Virus record (IMG/VR): IMGVR_UViG_3300020179_000230
Span: 1 to 20,279 of that record
Source: a virus
Reading direction: 5' to 3' (one strand)
DNA: 20,279 nt
Each line of letters opens with the position of its first letter. Position 1 is the first letter of the stretch. This document shows, piece by piece, positions 1-8,799 of this stretch. The notes beneath the pieces were generated by a model that saw only the letters and a program-made list of their open reading frames with translations, had not been told where the DNA came from and did not search any database. A program made the translations under genes and the position numbers.

Positions 1-9
1 ATGTTTAAG

Positions 10-36
10 AACCTCACTAACAAAGTGGGGTTTTTT
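10..36 (+). terminator. Rho-independent terminator upstream of the tail module
   Basis: The arms AACCTCAC (10-17) and GTGGGGTT (25-32) form an 8-bp stem with one G-T wobble around a 7-nt loop, and a T-run (31-36) follows. It would end transcription of the gene lying left of the window. The short ATG reading frame that starts at base 1 runs straight through this hairpin and is not considered a gene. Confidence 0.75.
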
Positions 37-59
37 GTTTACAAAAAATAAAGTAAAGT

Positions 60-75
60 TATTTTTTAAATAAAA
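60..75 (+). promoter_or_regulatory. Candidate late-promoter or initiation element, copy 1
   Basis: TATTTTTTAAATAAAA begins 22 nt before the ATG at 82. It matches the element before the gene at 1004 (982-997) at 15 of 16 positions and at the same distance. Related elements lie before the genes at 2967 and 15838. The sequence could be a phage late promoter core or an A/T-rich translation-initiation region; the sequence alone does not decide. It is not a clear T4 late box (TATAAATA). Confidence 0.35.
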
Positions 76-81
76 ATAATT

Positions 82-834
82 ATGGATAACGCAATTGAAT
101 ACGGACAACAACAATTTAATTTACCTCATGATGTGGTGAAATTACCATCAAAAGGTATTTTTTATACCCCTAAAAAAGAATCATTAAAGGTTGGTTATTT
201 AACCGCCGCTGACGAAAACATTTTAATGTCACAAAATAATAACAAAGAAGGTTTGATTAAAACTTTATTAAGAAATAAAATTTATGAACCAGGGTTTGAT
301 ATTAACCAAATGATTAATGTTGATATACAAGCCATACTTATCTTTTTAAGAAACACTGCTTTTGGTCCTGAATATAATTTTATTGTAAAAGACCCAAAAA
401 CATCAATAGAATTTGAAACCACTGTATTAATAGATGAGTTAAATTACATTGAATCTAAAGTTAAACCAGACGAAGACGGTCTTTATACTTTATTATTACC
501 AAAAACACAAAAAACGGTTAGATTAAAACTTTTGAATATAGGAGAAGAAACAGAAATTGAAAGTTTATCAGATAAATACCCAAAAGGTATGGTTGCTCCT
601 ATTGTTACAAAAAGATTAGAAAAACAAATAGTTGAACTTGAGGGTAATAGAGATAAAGGTGTAATAGCCACATTTGTAAATCAAATGCCAATAATGGATT
701 CAAAAGAAATTAAAAATTTTCTATTATTGTGCGAACCAAAAATTGATTTAAATAAAAAAATTATAGCCCCGTCTGGAGAAGAAGTCACTGTAATGGTGAA
801 CTTTGGGGTTGAATTTTTTCGGCCTTTCTTCTAA
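82..834 (+). CDS. T4 gp26-like baseplate hub assembly protein / tail assembly chaperone
   Basis: The 250-residue product resembles the T4_baseplate family (T4 gp26). It has the N-terminal LPSKGIFY motif (21-28), the YLTAADENIL segment (39-48), and a D..A.L.FLRNTAFG stretch (about 81-95). In T4, gp26 takes part in building the central hub of the baseplate and is probably not a major virion component. T4 gp26 is about 208 residues, so this protein is slightly longer. It has no membrane segment or signal peptide. Its position just before a probable tape measure gene is where tail assembly chaperones are usually found. The last codons read TTT TTT CGG CCT TTC TTC TAA. A +1 slip onto TTC at 818-820 would bypass the stop and fuse it to the 40-residue ORF downstream. 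The family call rests on motif recall, not on a search. Confidence 0.7.
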   Translation: MDNAIEYGQQQFNLPHDVVKLPSKGIFYTPKKESLKVGYLTAADENILMSQNNNKEGLIKTLLRNKIYEPGFDINQMINVDIQAILIFLRNTAFGPEYNFIVKDPKTSIEFETTVLIDELNYIESKVKPDEDGLYTLLLPKTQKTVRLKLLNIGEETEIESLSDKYPKGMVAPIVTKRLEKQIVELEGNRDKGVIATFVNQMPIMDSKEIKNFLLLCEPKIDLNKKIIAPSGEEVTVMVNFGVEFFRPFF

Positions 835-850
835 TCATAAAAAAAATTTA

Positions 851-973
851 ATGGATGAGTTCTATTACTTGGTAAAATACGCTCACTTTTCATACAATGA
901 CTTATTAAATGTACCAACATACGAAAGAAAATACTACGTCGATAAGTTATTAGCAGAATATGAAAAAAAATAA
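851..973 (+). CDS. Small 40-residue protein, possible frameshift extension of the gp26-like protein
   Basis: This ORF encodes a 40-residue protein beginning MDEFYYLVKYAHFSY and ending in a charged stretch (LLAEYEKK). Its F/Y-rich start and the YNDLLNVPTYERKYYVDKLL segment look like the short second products found next to tail assembly chaperone genes. Its frame is +1 relative to the gp26-like gene and stays open upstream from position 800, so it could be made as a 296-residue fusion. It could also start independently at ATG 851, where the upstream sequence is A-rich without a Shine-Dalgarno site. The residue pattern and its place before the tape measure gene support it as a real gene despite its size. 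The chaperone role is inferred. Confidence 0.6.
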   Translation: MDEFYYLVKYAHFSYNDLLNVPTYERKYYVDKLLAEYEKK

Positions 974-981
974 TAATAACC

Positions 982-997
982 TATTTATTAAATAAAA
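982..997 (+). promoter_or_regulatory. Candidate late-promoter or initiation element, copy 2
   Basis: TATTTATTAAATAAAA begins 22 nt before the tape measure ATG at 1004 and is almost the same as the element at 60-75. It sits in a 30-bp gap between genes. It may be a promoter core or an A-rich translation signal. Confidence 0.35.
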
Positions 998-1003
998 GAA
1001 AAT

Positions 1004-2938
1004 ATGTGGTTATTTTTTCAAGACGCTACTGATGAATTCGGAACAGGAGGAATTGATATTCAAGCCGATCCAAAAAATGGTATTCTCAAGTCCTTAATCA
1101 ACGCAATGGAAAACGGTATAAAACCAAACGAAACGTTTAGGGTTTTAAGTCAAATGGAAGATAAGGTTAAAGACTTACAAAAAACAATGGGTAGTGGTCT
1201 TGTTTTAGGTGGTGAGGCGTTTAGAGAAAAAGTCGAACAAATATACTTTGAAACCACAGAATTAGGAATACAATTTAAAGACGTAACCGATGTAATGGGG
1301 GGTATGTCTAAAAGTGTCGGTCGTATCATAGATCCCTCAAAAGATGTCGTCCAACAAATGGCAATACTTGGTAAAAATGTTGGAATAGCCTCTGAAGCAA
1401 TGGGACAAATGGTTGGTGAATTTATGAAACTAACATTTTCTCAAGAAAAGAGTGTAGAACTAATTAATAAAATAACAGATTCAGCAAGAAGAAGTGGTGT
1501 AAATGTTAAAGCAACATTAGAGGGAGTCCAAAAAAATCTATCAAAAGTAGACGCTTACGGTTTCAAAAATGGTATTGAAGGTTTAACCAAAATGCAAATT
1601 CAGGCCCAACAACTAAGAACCTCAGTTGAGGAAATTAATGCTGCACAATTAGGTCAAACTTTTTGGGATCCTGAAAAGGCAATTGAAGCGGCAGCAGGTA
1701 TGTCCATGTTAGGTGGTTCTATGTCAAATCTTATGAACCCCTTTCAATTAATGAACATGGGAGCAAACAATGTTGAAAAACTTCAAGAAAGTTTAATAGA
1801 TTTATCTGCATCCGCATTTAAAGTAAATGATGCGACGGGTGAAGTAGAAACAAATTTTGTTGCACAACAAAGATTGAAACAACAATTAGAATCTTTAGGA
1901 AGGGGTGGTGAGTATGAAAAATACATTAATTTAGGTAGGGAGGCATCAAAACAAGCAAAAATAATTGCAGACATTAATAAAAGTGGTTTAGGTACGTTAT
2001 TTGAAGGTGAGGGTAAAACGTTCACGGAAGAAGATAAAAGATTAATAGCATCTCTAAGTGAGGTAAAAGATGGTAAGATAAGTTTAAAAATACCTGGATT
2101 TGATCAAGTTGATAATCTACAAGAAGCACTATCAGGAAATCCTGAAAGAATAAAAGAAGCCTTAGAAAAATATCAAAAAGAGGCCGCAATGTCAGAAAAA
2201 GATATTGCTATGAAAAGTTTGTCAACTGTAGACAACATTAAAAATGATACAACAGTTATATCTCAAACTCTTTTAAGAACTCTTTCTGAAACAGAAAGAA
2301 CTGCAGTTTTACAGACTGTTGGTGGTGTTGCGCAAGAAGGAACTGACAAATTTAAAACTGTCACACAAACAGCAGCTACTGGTGTTAAATCAACAGTATT
2401 AGACCCTAATTTTTGGAGAGATATTTTTACATCAAATCCACCAACACCCGCAGAAGAAGATAAATTTTTTGGTGATGGTACTAAAAGATTAAGTACAGGT
2501 AAAGGTGAAATGTTTAGTTTTATTAAAGAAGATCAAGCATTATTTGCTCCCGATTTAGATGAAAAACTAGGCGTTCTTAAATCAGCATATCTAAAATTAA
2601 CAAAGATACGACCAAATTTAGAAACCGATGTGACTTTAACTCCTCAAGAATTCCAACAACCTGAAGTTAATTTCAAACAACCTGAAATAAAAACTCTTGA
2701 TTTTTCTAAAATTATGGATTCTCTTGGGTTGTCTACTGCGCAGATTGAATCTATGTCTAATAAAGAGACTGTCCAAAAAATAGAAGGTTCGGGATCTGTT
2801 AATATCAATGTTAATATTTCAAGTAGTGGCGATTTAGCTAGTTCATTGATTTCAGATAGAAGATTTAAAGACGATTTAGAAACAGAAATATTAAACACAT
2901 TAAAAAACAAAGACTTATTAATGGTTAAAAAACCATGA
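1004..2938 (+). CDS. Probable tail tape measure protein
   Basis: The 644-residue product is largely predicted helical. It is rich in Q, K, E and A, has almost no cysteine or long hydrophobic runs, and carries Gly/Met-rich stretches such as GGSMSNLMNPFQLMNMG (about 236-252). The C-terminus has a VNINVNISSSGD segment followed by a short charged helix ending LLMVKKP. Size, composition and position between a gp26-like gene and baseplate genes fit a tape measure protein, which sets tail length and is ejected with the DNA. T4 gp29 is 590 residues. At the usual ~1.5 Å per residue, 644 residues predict a tail of roughly 97 nm. An in-frame stop at 989-991 rules out a longer N-terminus. No coiled-coil repeat period was computed, and another elongated tail protein remains possible. 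Confidence 0.65.
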   Translation: MWLFFQDATDEFGTGGIDIQADPKNGILKSLINAMENGIKPNETFRVLSQMEDKVKDLQKTMGSGLVLGGEAFREKVEQIYFETTELGIQFKDVTDVMGGMSKSVGRIIDPSKDVVQQMAILGKNVGIASEAMGQMVGEFMKLTFSQEKSVELINKITDSARRSGVNVKATLEGVQKNLSKVDAYGFKNGIEGLTKMQIQAQQLRTSVEEINAAQLGQTFWDPEKAIEAAAGMSMLGGSMSNLMNPFQLMNMGANNVEKLQESLIDLSASAFKVNDATGEVETNFVAQQRLKQQLESLGRGGEYEKYINLGREASKQAKIIADINKSGLGTLFEGEGKTFTEEDKRLIASLSEVKDGKISLKIPGFDQVDNLQEALSGNPERIKEALEKYQKEAAMSEKDIAMKSLSTVDNIKNDTTVISQTLLRTLSETERTAVLQTVGGVAQEGTDKFKTVTQTAATGVKSTVLDPNFWRDIFTSNPPTPAEEDKFFGDGTKRLSTGKGEMFSFIKEDQALFAPDLDEKLGVLKSAYLKLTKIRPNLETDVTLTPQEFQQPEVNFKQPEIKTLDFSKIMDSLGLSTAQIESMSNKETVQKIEGSGSVNINVNISSSGDLASSLISDRRFKDDLETEILNTLKNKDLLMVKKP

Positions 2939-2945
2939 TAAAATC

Positions 2946-2961
2946 TATTTATACTAAAAGT
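2946..2961 (+). promoter_or_regulatory. Candidate late-promoter or initiation element, copy 3
   Basis: TATTTATACTAAAAGT begins 21 nt before the ATG at 2967, in a 28-bp intergenic gap. It shares TATTTAT and the following A-run with the elements at 982 and 15818. Confidence 0.3.
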
Positions 2962-2966
2962 AATAA

Positions 2967-5900
2967 ATGGAAAGCCCATTATCATTCAATTCGTCAGAAA
3001 ACTTTAGAAAGAAATTACTTCTTAGAAACCTTAGACCATATGGTGTTGAGGGTTCTTATCAAGGAAATGACTCTAAAAAAAACACAGAAGTTTCAATTAT
3101 TGATTATTCAGTAATTGATTCACCACCTATTGAGGTTGAGGCTAACATACAAGAACCAAAATTAATAGGGTTAAATAAATATACACCATTAGATTCTGAT
3201 TTTGGTAATATAGTTAATATAAATAAAAATTTAGGAACACAAACTAATTTTGGTAATTATACATTTACCCAGAGTTTTGGGTCTCAATTAGAAATTTTTG
3301 GTAAAAGAACAGAAAAAGAACAATTAGTAAAAAATCAGTATTCTAAAGATGTCGGTGAAAATCAAAACACAGTAAACCCAAATTTAAATAAACAAACAAA
3401 AGCTAACGAAGGTAACTACGGATATCAAGATAGTGTTAATAGCGACTTAGAAAAAAAAGGAAATGAACTTGAAAAGTTTTTAAGGGTTTTAAACAAATAC
3501 GGACCAACTAAGATGGCTAATGGTTTTGGAGATACGGTAACATTTGACTTAGAATCTATTGGCACAAGAGTAGGTGAATATACATACGTATCGAATGGAC
3601 CTGAAATTTCGGCAGAACAATCTAGAACTAATGCTTACACTTCAAATTTCTTTGGACCAAGTGGTGGTTTTGGGTTCGAAGTTGAGCCAAATGTAAACAA
3701 ACAAACAAAACCTAACTCTGGACCTTTCTTATACCCAACTTCAGAACCAAATAGAACAACAGAAAGATCTCAAAAAATGGCGTATCTTTCAAATGTTTAT
3801 GGACCTGAGGATATACCAAACGGATATGGGGTTTTTATTGACCCAAATTTGAATTTCCAAACAAGATCAAATCAAGGAGAATTTGATTATGAGTCATCTT
3901 CACCAAATTTAACAACATTACAGTCACAAACATTTTTTTATGGAAAAAATAAATATAATAGTGGTGAAGGAACATTTGATGCTTTAACTGTTGAAGATTA
4001 TTCTTTTGAAAATTTAAATGACCCTTACTATAATAGTGACACAACATTTATTTTTATTCCATCTGATTATAGCCCAATAAATATTTTATCACAAGATGAT
4101 TTAAATAATGTTAGAGGGTCTGAAGGTTCATTGAGTCAAGATTCTGATTTGGCAAAATTAGGGGCAAAACAATTACAAAAAGAATTTAAGGCAAGAGTTG
4201 CTTTTGAATTATTACAACAAACTTTGGGTAAAACATTAGGGACAACTACCACTGTAAATCAAAATAGTGGTGCAATATCGGCCGAATTGAAACCTGACCC
4301 ATTTGATGCGTTGGGTGTTATTACTAATAATATACCATTGATACAAAGGGATTTTAAAATAACATCTGTTGGTGGTATTATTGGTGAAGCACTTAGCTTC
4401 ACATCTAGATTAGCAGGACTTTATTCCCCATATTCTTTGATACCAGGTGAATATTTTGATTACCCACAAAAAAATATTTTGTCTCAAGCGTTAACAAACC
4501 CAATAGGAGGGTTAGCGTCACTTGCAACTAATTTAGCAACGAAAATATTAACACCAAATATAGATACAGGATCTGAAACATTATTGGCAAATACATCAAA
4601 CGCAACAAAAAGTTTATTGTTCGATATGTTATATTATAATGAATATAGACCACAGTACAAACTTAGTTCCGTTCTCAGTCCAAACTTAACGGCACCTGGT
4701 GGTAATTTTTATATTGGTAAAGGTAAAAACTACATGAGGGATTTAGTGAGTCCGAAAACGGATTTACCAAGAGATAACAAAGGTAACCCTGTTGTTGGCC
4801 CTGTTTATAGTTATGGTAGAATAGGAAAAGACTATGAAGGTAATTCAGTAAACCAAAAATTATTTGGATTAAACGCGAGAGCTTTTTATGACAAAGTAGG
4901 GATACAAGGTGGTTTTACATGGACAGCTAAAAAGAATTATATTGATCCAGGAAGATTAGTTGGACCTAAAAATGAAAAGACAGGTAAGTTACAAAACTTT
5001 TCAATTGATAGTGTTTTTGGTGCTGGATTTCAAGCAACATATAATCAAACAAAATCTTCAGATACAAAACTCACACCGGGATCGATTTTAGACGTAACAC
5101 AAAGATTGGTTGAGGCGGGTAGCGTTGGTTCAGCAAGTAAACTTGAACATGTTGGAAATGCAATTAATCAAGTATCTAAAGTATTTTTTGATGGATATCA
5201 AGAAGTTACTAAAGGATCAAGAGCAAGAAGATTTTTAACACCTACATCATTAGGACAAAGTGGAAAGCAAGTTAAAGATGTAGTTGGTTATGAATATTGT
5301 AGATTATTCACTAAAGATAGACCTTACTATTCGTTTAATGAATTACAAAAAACTGACAGAAATATAAGAAAATATAACAGTTCAGTTTTAGATAATACAT
5401 ATAATTTAAATATCGCCCCGATGGGTGGAGTTGACTCAACAAACATACAATTTATTGATGGTAAATTGAGGGCAAAAAAATATATGTTTTCTTTAGAAAA
5501 TTTAGCATGGAAAACATCAAGTAGAGTTGGTTATAGAGTCGAGGATTTACCTGCATGCGAAATAGGACCTAATGGTGGAAGGATAATGTGGTTTCCTCCT
5601 TATGATCTTACGTTTGATGACTCGTCTACTGCGAATTGGACAGATACCGCGTTTCTTGGTAGAACAGAGCCTGTTTATACCTACACAAAAACATCAAGAA
5701 AAGGTAATATTAGTTTTAAAATTGTAGTGGATCACCCGTCCGTTTTAAATGTTTTAGTTAATAAAGAATTAGAAAAAACTGAAGAGTCTTTGGCAACAAA
5801 AGTAATTGACTCTTTATTTGCTGGATGTTTAAAATATGATTTAGTAGATCTACTAAAAAAATACCCCATGTTCAGTTATTCTGACATATATGAAGTTGTT

Positions 5901-8795
5901 GAAACTTTAAGAACAGTAGAACAAGTTAGAGAGTTCACTAAGTACACATCACCAACACAAACAAATGGAGAAAATAATACAAAAGAAAACGCTCAATTAG
6001 AGAGTAATGAAGAAAGTACAGGAAGTGAAACTAAAGAAATTATTGACGAGTTAAACAGTAAAGAAAAGGATAATAAGTTTGAAGAACTTATATTACTTTT
6101 CCCACAAGCAATACCTGATGGTGACACGTCAGAAAGTGATAGTATTTATGAAACTTACTTTAATGATTTAATAGGTAGAAGTGACGAATATATTAAAAGT
6201 GTAACCTATGGGGGTGTTTCTGATGGGTATTATATCGAATATTCTAAAAAAACAAATCAAAAAACCACTTTACCGGATAACCCACCGATTAAAGAATTGG
6301 CAGATAAATGGATTATCGCTAAACCATCAGTAACCCAAACAATATTAGATGAACTAAATCAAGAATATCAAGACTTTAAAGAATTTTTAGAAAAAGTTTT
6401 AAAAGTATTAAAAAGTGGTGCTGAAGTTAATTTTTCACTTATTGCTTCCGCAAATGCGAATGGTGGAGAAGAGTATAATCAAAAACTATCTGAAAGAAGA
6501 ATTGATTCAGTATATAAAGAAATTTTACAATTTGGTGATGGAGAAAAAACTTTATCTGATTTTATTGATAATAAATTAAAAATCAAAAAAAAATCAGAGG
6601 GAAAAAAATCTAAATTAAAAACTGATAAATACTCATCTATTGATTGTTCTAAAGGATTCAAAAGCTCAAGTACGGATGGTAAAGGTTCTATGCAAGCGAT
6701 GCTATGTAGAAGAGTTAGTGTTAGTGAAATTAAAATAAAACCTAACGAAGAAAAACCAAAAACACAAACAGAAGAAGAAAAAAGAAAGAACAACGAAGGA
6801 CAATTACCACAAACAAATGCTGCTGAAAACAATAATACTAATAACACACAAGCACAAGCAACAACAGTAAAAGAAATTTCACAAACAACTGTAAAAGATA
6901 AGACAAATAAATTAAGAGGAGATTTAACAAAAAGACTACTGAGAAAACTTTTAACTGAGTGTAATTACTTTGAAATGGTAAAAGAAACTAATCCGATGAT
7001 TTATGATGGAATTAAAAGTAAAATTAAAAACTTCCAACCGGCATTTCACTCAATAACTCCTGAAGGATTAAATGCTAGATTAACGTTTTTAAATCAATGC
7101 GTAAGACCTGGAGATACAATCCCAACTGCGGTAGAAACAGGAGGAGAAACACAATTCCAATATAACGATGTATTTAATAGTGCTTTTGGTACACCACCGA
7201 TTTTAGTATTGAGAGTTGGGGACTTTTATCATACAAAAATAATTCCAATGTCGTTAACGTTTAAATATGAAGATGCTAAGTTTGATATAAACCCTGAAGG
7301 TATTGGGTTACAGCCTATGATTGCAACGGTAAGTCTTTCATTTGATTTTATCGGTGGACAAGGAATTAATAATCCGGTATCTGAATTACAAAACGCATTA
7401 TCGTTTAATTATTACGCAAATACCGAAATGTATGATGATAGAGCAACAATAACTGAAGATGTATTATCTGAATTTGATTCTGAAGTTTTAGATATTATTA
7501 AAAATGAAGTTGGTTTGATTGATGCGACCGATAAACCACAAGGTAGTGGTGCGGGTAATACTATAGGTAATGTAAAAACAAATAATCTAGACATACAGAC
7601 AAGTGCAATTACCGGAACAATTGAATATAAAACTAAAATGAACGAGTTCGTTCAAACGACTGGCTCATATTTTAATTCACTATTTTTCAATTTAAACATA
7701 TTAAAAGACTATTTGAATTTAGGTGGATTGTTACTATATACTAAATCTAGAAAATATAAAGAAGGTTATTTTGATTATTTAAGTGGAACGTCAAATAGTT
7801 TAATTACTAATATTTTAGGAAAACCGGAAAACTATCAAGATAGGGTTGACGATTTAGTAAGAAGAGCAAAAAAAGATGTAAACGAGCTATTAACACCACC
7901 ATTGGCTCAAGTTTTAGAAAAGAATTTTACGAACGATCAAATACGAAAAGTAAAAAGAAAATTAAAGTCCATGATTGATGATAAAAAACAACCATACATT
8001 GATTTTTTAGAAAGTGCTCAAACAAATATAATTACAGAAGAATTAAAATTTATTAATATTTCAGACCAAGTAAATTACGTAATCAATAAAAGAGACGGTT
8101 ATGTAACAAAAAAGGGTTCAGTAATAATTTATGATTTGTCTGGTAAAACTGAAGGGGTTGAAGCATCTAGTGATTCACCGAACACATATGAAGAACTGAA
8201 AAAAGATTTTATCAAAATTGGTACAGATTTAAATGACTTTATGAAAAAATTAGATGAGTTTGGGATCGTTCCAACAGGAGAAACTTTTACATATAAAGAC
8301 GATTTCACAACTCAACTATATTTGAAAGAAGATTTACAAGAACAGGTGCCACCAGCGACAAACGTATTTTTTATGTTATTTGGTACACAAATAATAGAAA
8401 ACCCAGACACTTTTGTTAATGAATTAGCAAAGGCCGCGGTTAATAACAATGTTTCAAATTTTCACTATACCGCTTGGAAAGACTTTATATATAATAATTT
8501 AGGATTTACAAAAAATAATGACACGTATGTGGAAAAAACAAATGGAGGTTTAGTTAAAGATTTTAAGAGATCTAAAGATAGGTTAAAAAATAAATTTGAT
8601 GATTTTAAAAATGATTTCTTGAATGATTTACTTCCTAACGACATATATAAACCATTCACCGACAAAAAAGAAAGAGTTTTAGATTACTCTAAACAACTAA
8701 CATCTAATGATACTGATGTAAAAAATCTAAAAAATGTTTGGTCAACCGTTGATTCAAATGACGATAAATATAATTTGAAGAAAAAAATGAATTGA
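2967..8795 (+). CDS. Giant baseplate/tail structural protein with repeats and an OmpA-like domain
   Basis: This 1942-residue protein has several visible modules. Residues ~88-342 hold five divergent ~50-residue repeats with the pattern PNLNKQT..N.G...Y. Residues ~840-930 form a well-conserved-looking block (GGRIMWFPPYDLTF ... FLGRTEPVYTY ... IVVDHPSVLN). Residues ~1035-1258 look like an OmpA/MotB-type domain, including EYNQKLSERRIDSV. A low-complexity K/E/N/Q-rich linker follows (~1256-1310). Residues ~1350-1490 form a second block with FGTPPILVLRVGDFYHTKII and NPEGIGLQPMIATVSLSFDF. The C-terminus is highly charged. I recognise this general layout from large phage baseplate proteins but cannot assign it to one T4 gene product. 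It lies between the tape measure and the gp53-like gene, which supports a baseplate role. It is almost twice the size of T4 gp7 (1032), the largest T4 baseplate protein. Confidence 0.65.
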   Translation: MESPLSFNSSENFRKKLLLRNLRPYGVEGSYQGNDSKKNTEVSIIDYSVIDSPPIEVEANIQEPKLIGLNKYTPLDSDFGNIVNINKNLGTQTNFGNYTFTQSFGSQLEIFGKRTEKEQLVKNQYSKDVGENQNTVNPNLNKQTKANEGNYGYQDSVNSDLEKKGNELEKFLRVLNKYGPTKMANGFGDTVTFDLESIGTRVGEYTYVSNGPEISAEQSRTNAYTSNFFGPSGGFGFEVEPNVNKQTKPNSGPFLYPTSEPNRTTERSQKMAYLSNVYGPEDIPNGYGVFIDPNLNFQTRSNQGEFDYESSSPNLTTLQSQTFFYGKNKYNSGEGTFDALTVEDYSFENLNDPYYNSDTTFIFIPSDYSPINILSQDDLNNVRGSEGSLSQDSDLAKLGAKQLQKEFKARVAFELLQQTLGKTLGTTTTVNQNSGAISAELKPDPFDALGVITNNIPLIQRDFKITSVGGIIGEALSFTSRLAGLYSPYSLIPGEYFDYPQKNILSQALTNPIGGLASLATNLATKILTPNIDTGSETLLANTSNATKSLLFDMLYYNEYRPQYKLSSVLSPNLTAPGGNFYIGKGKNYMRDLVSPKTDLPRDNKGNPVVGPVYSYGRIGKDYEGNSVNQKLFGLNARAFYDKVGIQGGFTWTAKKNYIDPGRLVGPKNEKTGKLQNFSIDSVFGAGFQATYNQTKSSDTKLTPGSILDVTQRLVEAGSVGSASKLEHVGNAINQVSKVFFDGYQEVTKGSRARRFLTPTSLGQSGKQVKDVVGYEYCRLFTKDRPYYSFNELQKTDRNIRKYNSSVLDNTYNLNIAPMGGVDSTNIQFIDGKLRAKKYMFSLENLAWKTSSRVGYRVEDLPACEIGPNGGRIMWFPPYDLTFDDSSTANWTDTAFLGRTEPVYTYTKTSRKGNISFKIVVDHPSVLNVLVNKELEKTEESLATKVIDSLFAGCLKYDLVDLLKKYPMFSYSDIYEVVETLRTVEQVREFTKYTSPTQTNGENNTKENAQLESNEESTGSETKEIIDELNSKEKDNKFEELILLFPQAIPDGDTSESDSIYETYFNDLIGRSDEYIKSVTYGGVSDGYYIEYSKKTNQKTTLPDNPPIKELADKWIIAKPSVTQTILDELNQEYQDFKEFLEKVLKVLKSGAEVNFSLIASANANGGEEYNQKLSERRIDSVYKEILQFGDGEKTLSDFIDNKLKIKKKSEGKKSKLKTDKYSSIDCSKGFKSSSTDGKGSMQAMLCRRVSVSEIKIKPNEEKPKTQTEEEKRKNNEGQLPQTNAAENNNTNNTQAQATTVKEISQTTVKDKTNKLRGDLTKRLLRKLLTECNYFEMVKETNPMIYDGIKSKIKNFQPAFHSITPEGLNARLTFLNQCVRPGDTIPTAVETGGETQFQYNDVFNSAFGTPPILVLRVGDFYHTKIIPMSLTFKYEDAKFDINPEGIGLQPMIATVSLSFDFIGGQGINNPVSELQNALSFNYYANTEMYDDRATITEDVLSEFDSEVLDIIKNEVGLIDATDKPQGSGAGNTIGNVKTNNLDIQTSAITGTIEYKTKMNEFVQTTGSYFNSLFFNLNILKDYLNLGGLLLYTKSRKYKEGYFDYLSGTSNSLITNILGKPENYQDRVDDLVRRAKKDVNELLTPPLAQVLEKNFTNDQIRKVKRKLKSMIDDKKQPYIDFLESAQTNIITEELKFINISDQVNYVINKRDGYVTKKGSVIIYDLSGKTEGVEASSDSPNTYEELKKDFIKIGTDLNDFMKKLDEFGIVPTGETFTYKDDFTTQLYLKEDLQEQVPPATNVFFMLFGTQIIENPDTFVNELAKAAVNNNVSNFHYTAWKDFIYNNLGFTKNNDTYVEKTNGGLVKDFKRSKDRLKNKFDDFKNDFLNDLLPNDIYKPFTDKKERVLDYSKQLTSNDTDVKNLKNVWSTVDSNDDKYNLKKKMN
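3219..3992 (+). repeat. Five divergent ~50-residue repeats in the giant structural protein
   Basis: Repeat units begin near residues 88, 137, 194, 240 and 292 of the protein. The clearest shared words are NPNLNKQTKANEGNYGY, EPNVNKQTKPNSGPFLY and DPNLNFQTRSNQGEFDY. Each is followed by a TT..SQ..-type segment and then N.YGP or NKY and a Gly-rich turn. The third unit is shorter and the first is the most degenerate. DNA identity between copies is low, so the repeats are old at the protein level and have not been recently copied. Function unknown; an extended beta-rich scaffold or attachment site is a guess. Confidence 0.55.
6069..6740 (+). other. OmpA-like domain within the giant structural protein
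   Basis: Protein residues ~1035-1258 follow the order of an OmpA/MotB C-terminal domain. There is a first strand (LILLFPQAIPD), then helices, a central strand (VNFSLIASANANG), the signature EYNQKLSERRIDSV, and a last strand (LCRRVSVSEIKI). In bacterial OmpA domains, the Asp of the GHTD-like motif and the Arg of N..LS..RA..V bind diaminopimelate in peptidoglycan. Here the Arg is kept but the Asp position reads as Ala/Ser (IASA). A cell-wall contact is therefore plausible but not certain. The call rests on motif pattern only. Confidence 0.6.
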
Positions 8796-8799
8796 TATT

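Noticed and set aside
1-51. 16-residue frame starting with ATG at base 1
   Set aside because: It runs through the terminator hairpin and T-run, and has no coding character.
2644-2985. Minus-strand 113-residue frame
   Set aside because: It lies opposite the tape measure gene, in the shadow of its codon bias, with no promoter or start signal. All supported genes are on the + strand.
3835-4047. Minus-strand 70-residue frame, and similar ones at 6479-6847, 10258-10518 and 18727-18927
   Set aside because: Each is fully opposite a well-supported gene and has composition expected of a reversed AT-rich coding strand.
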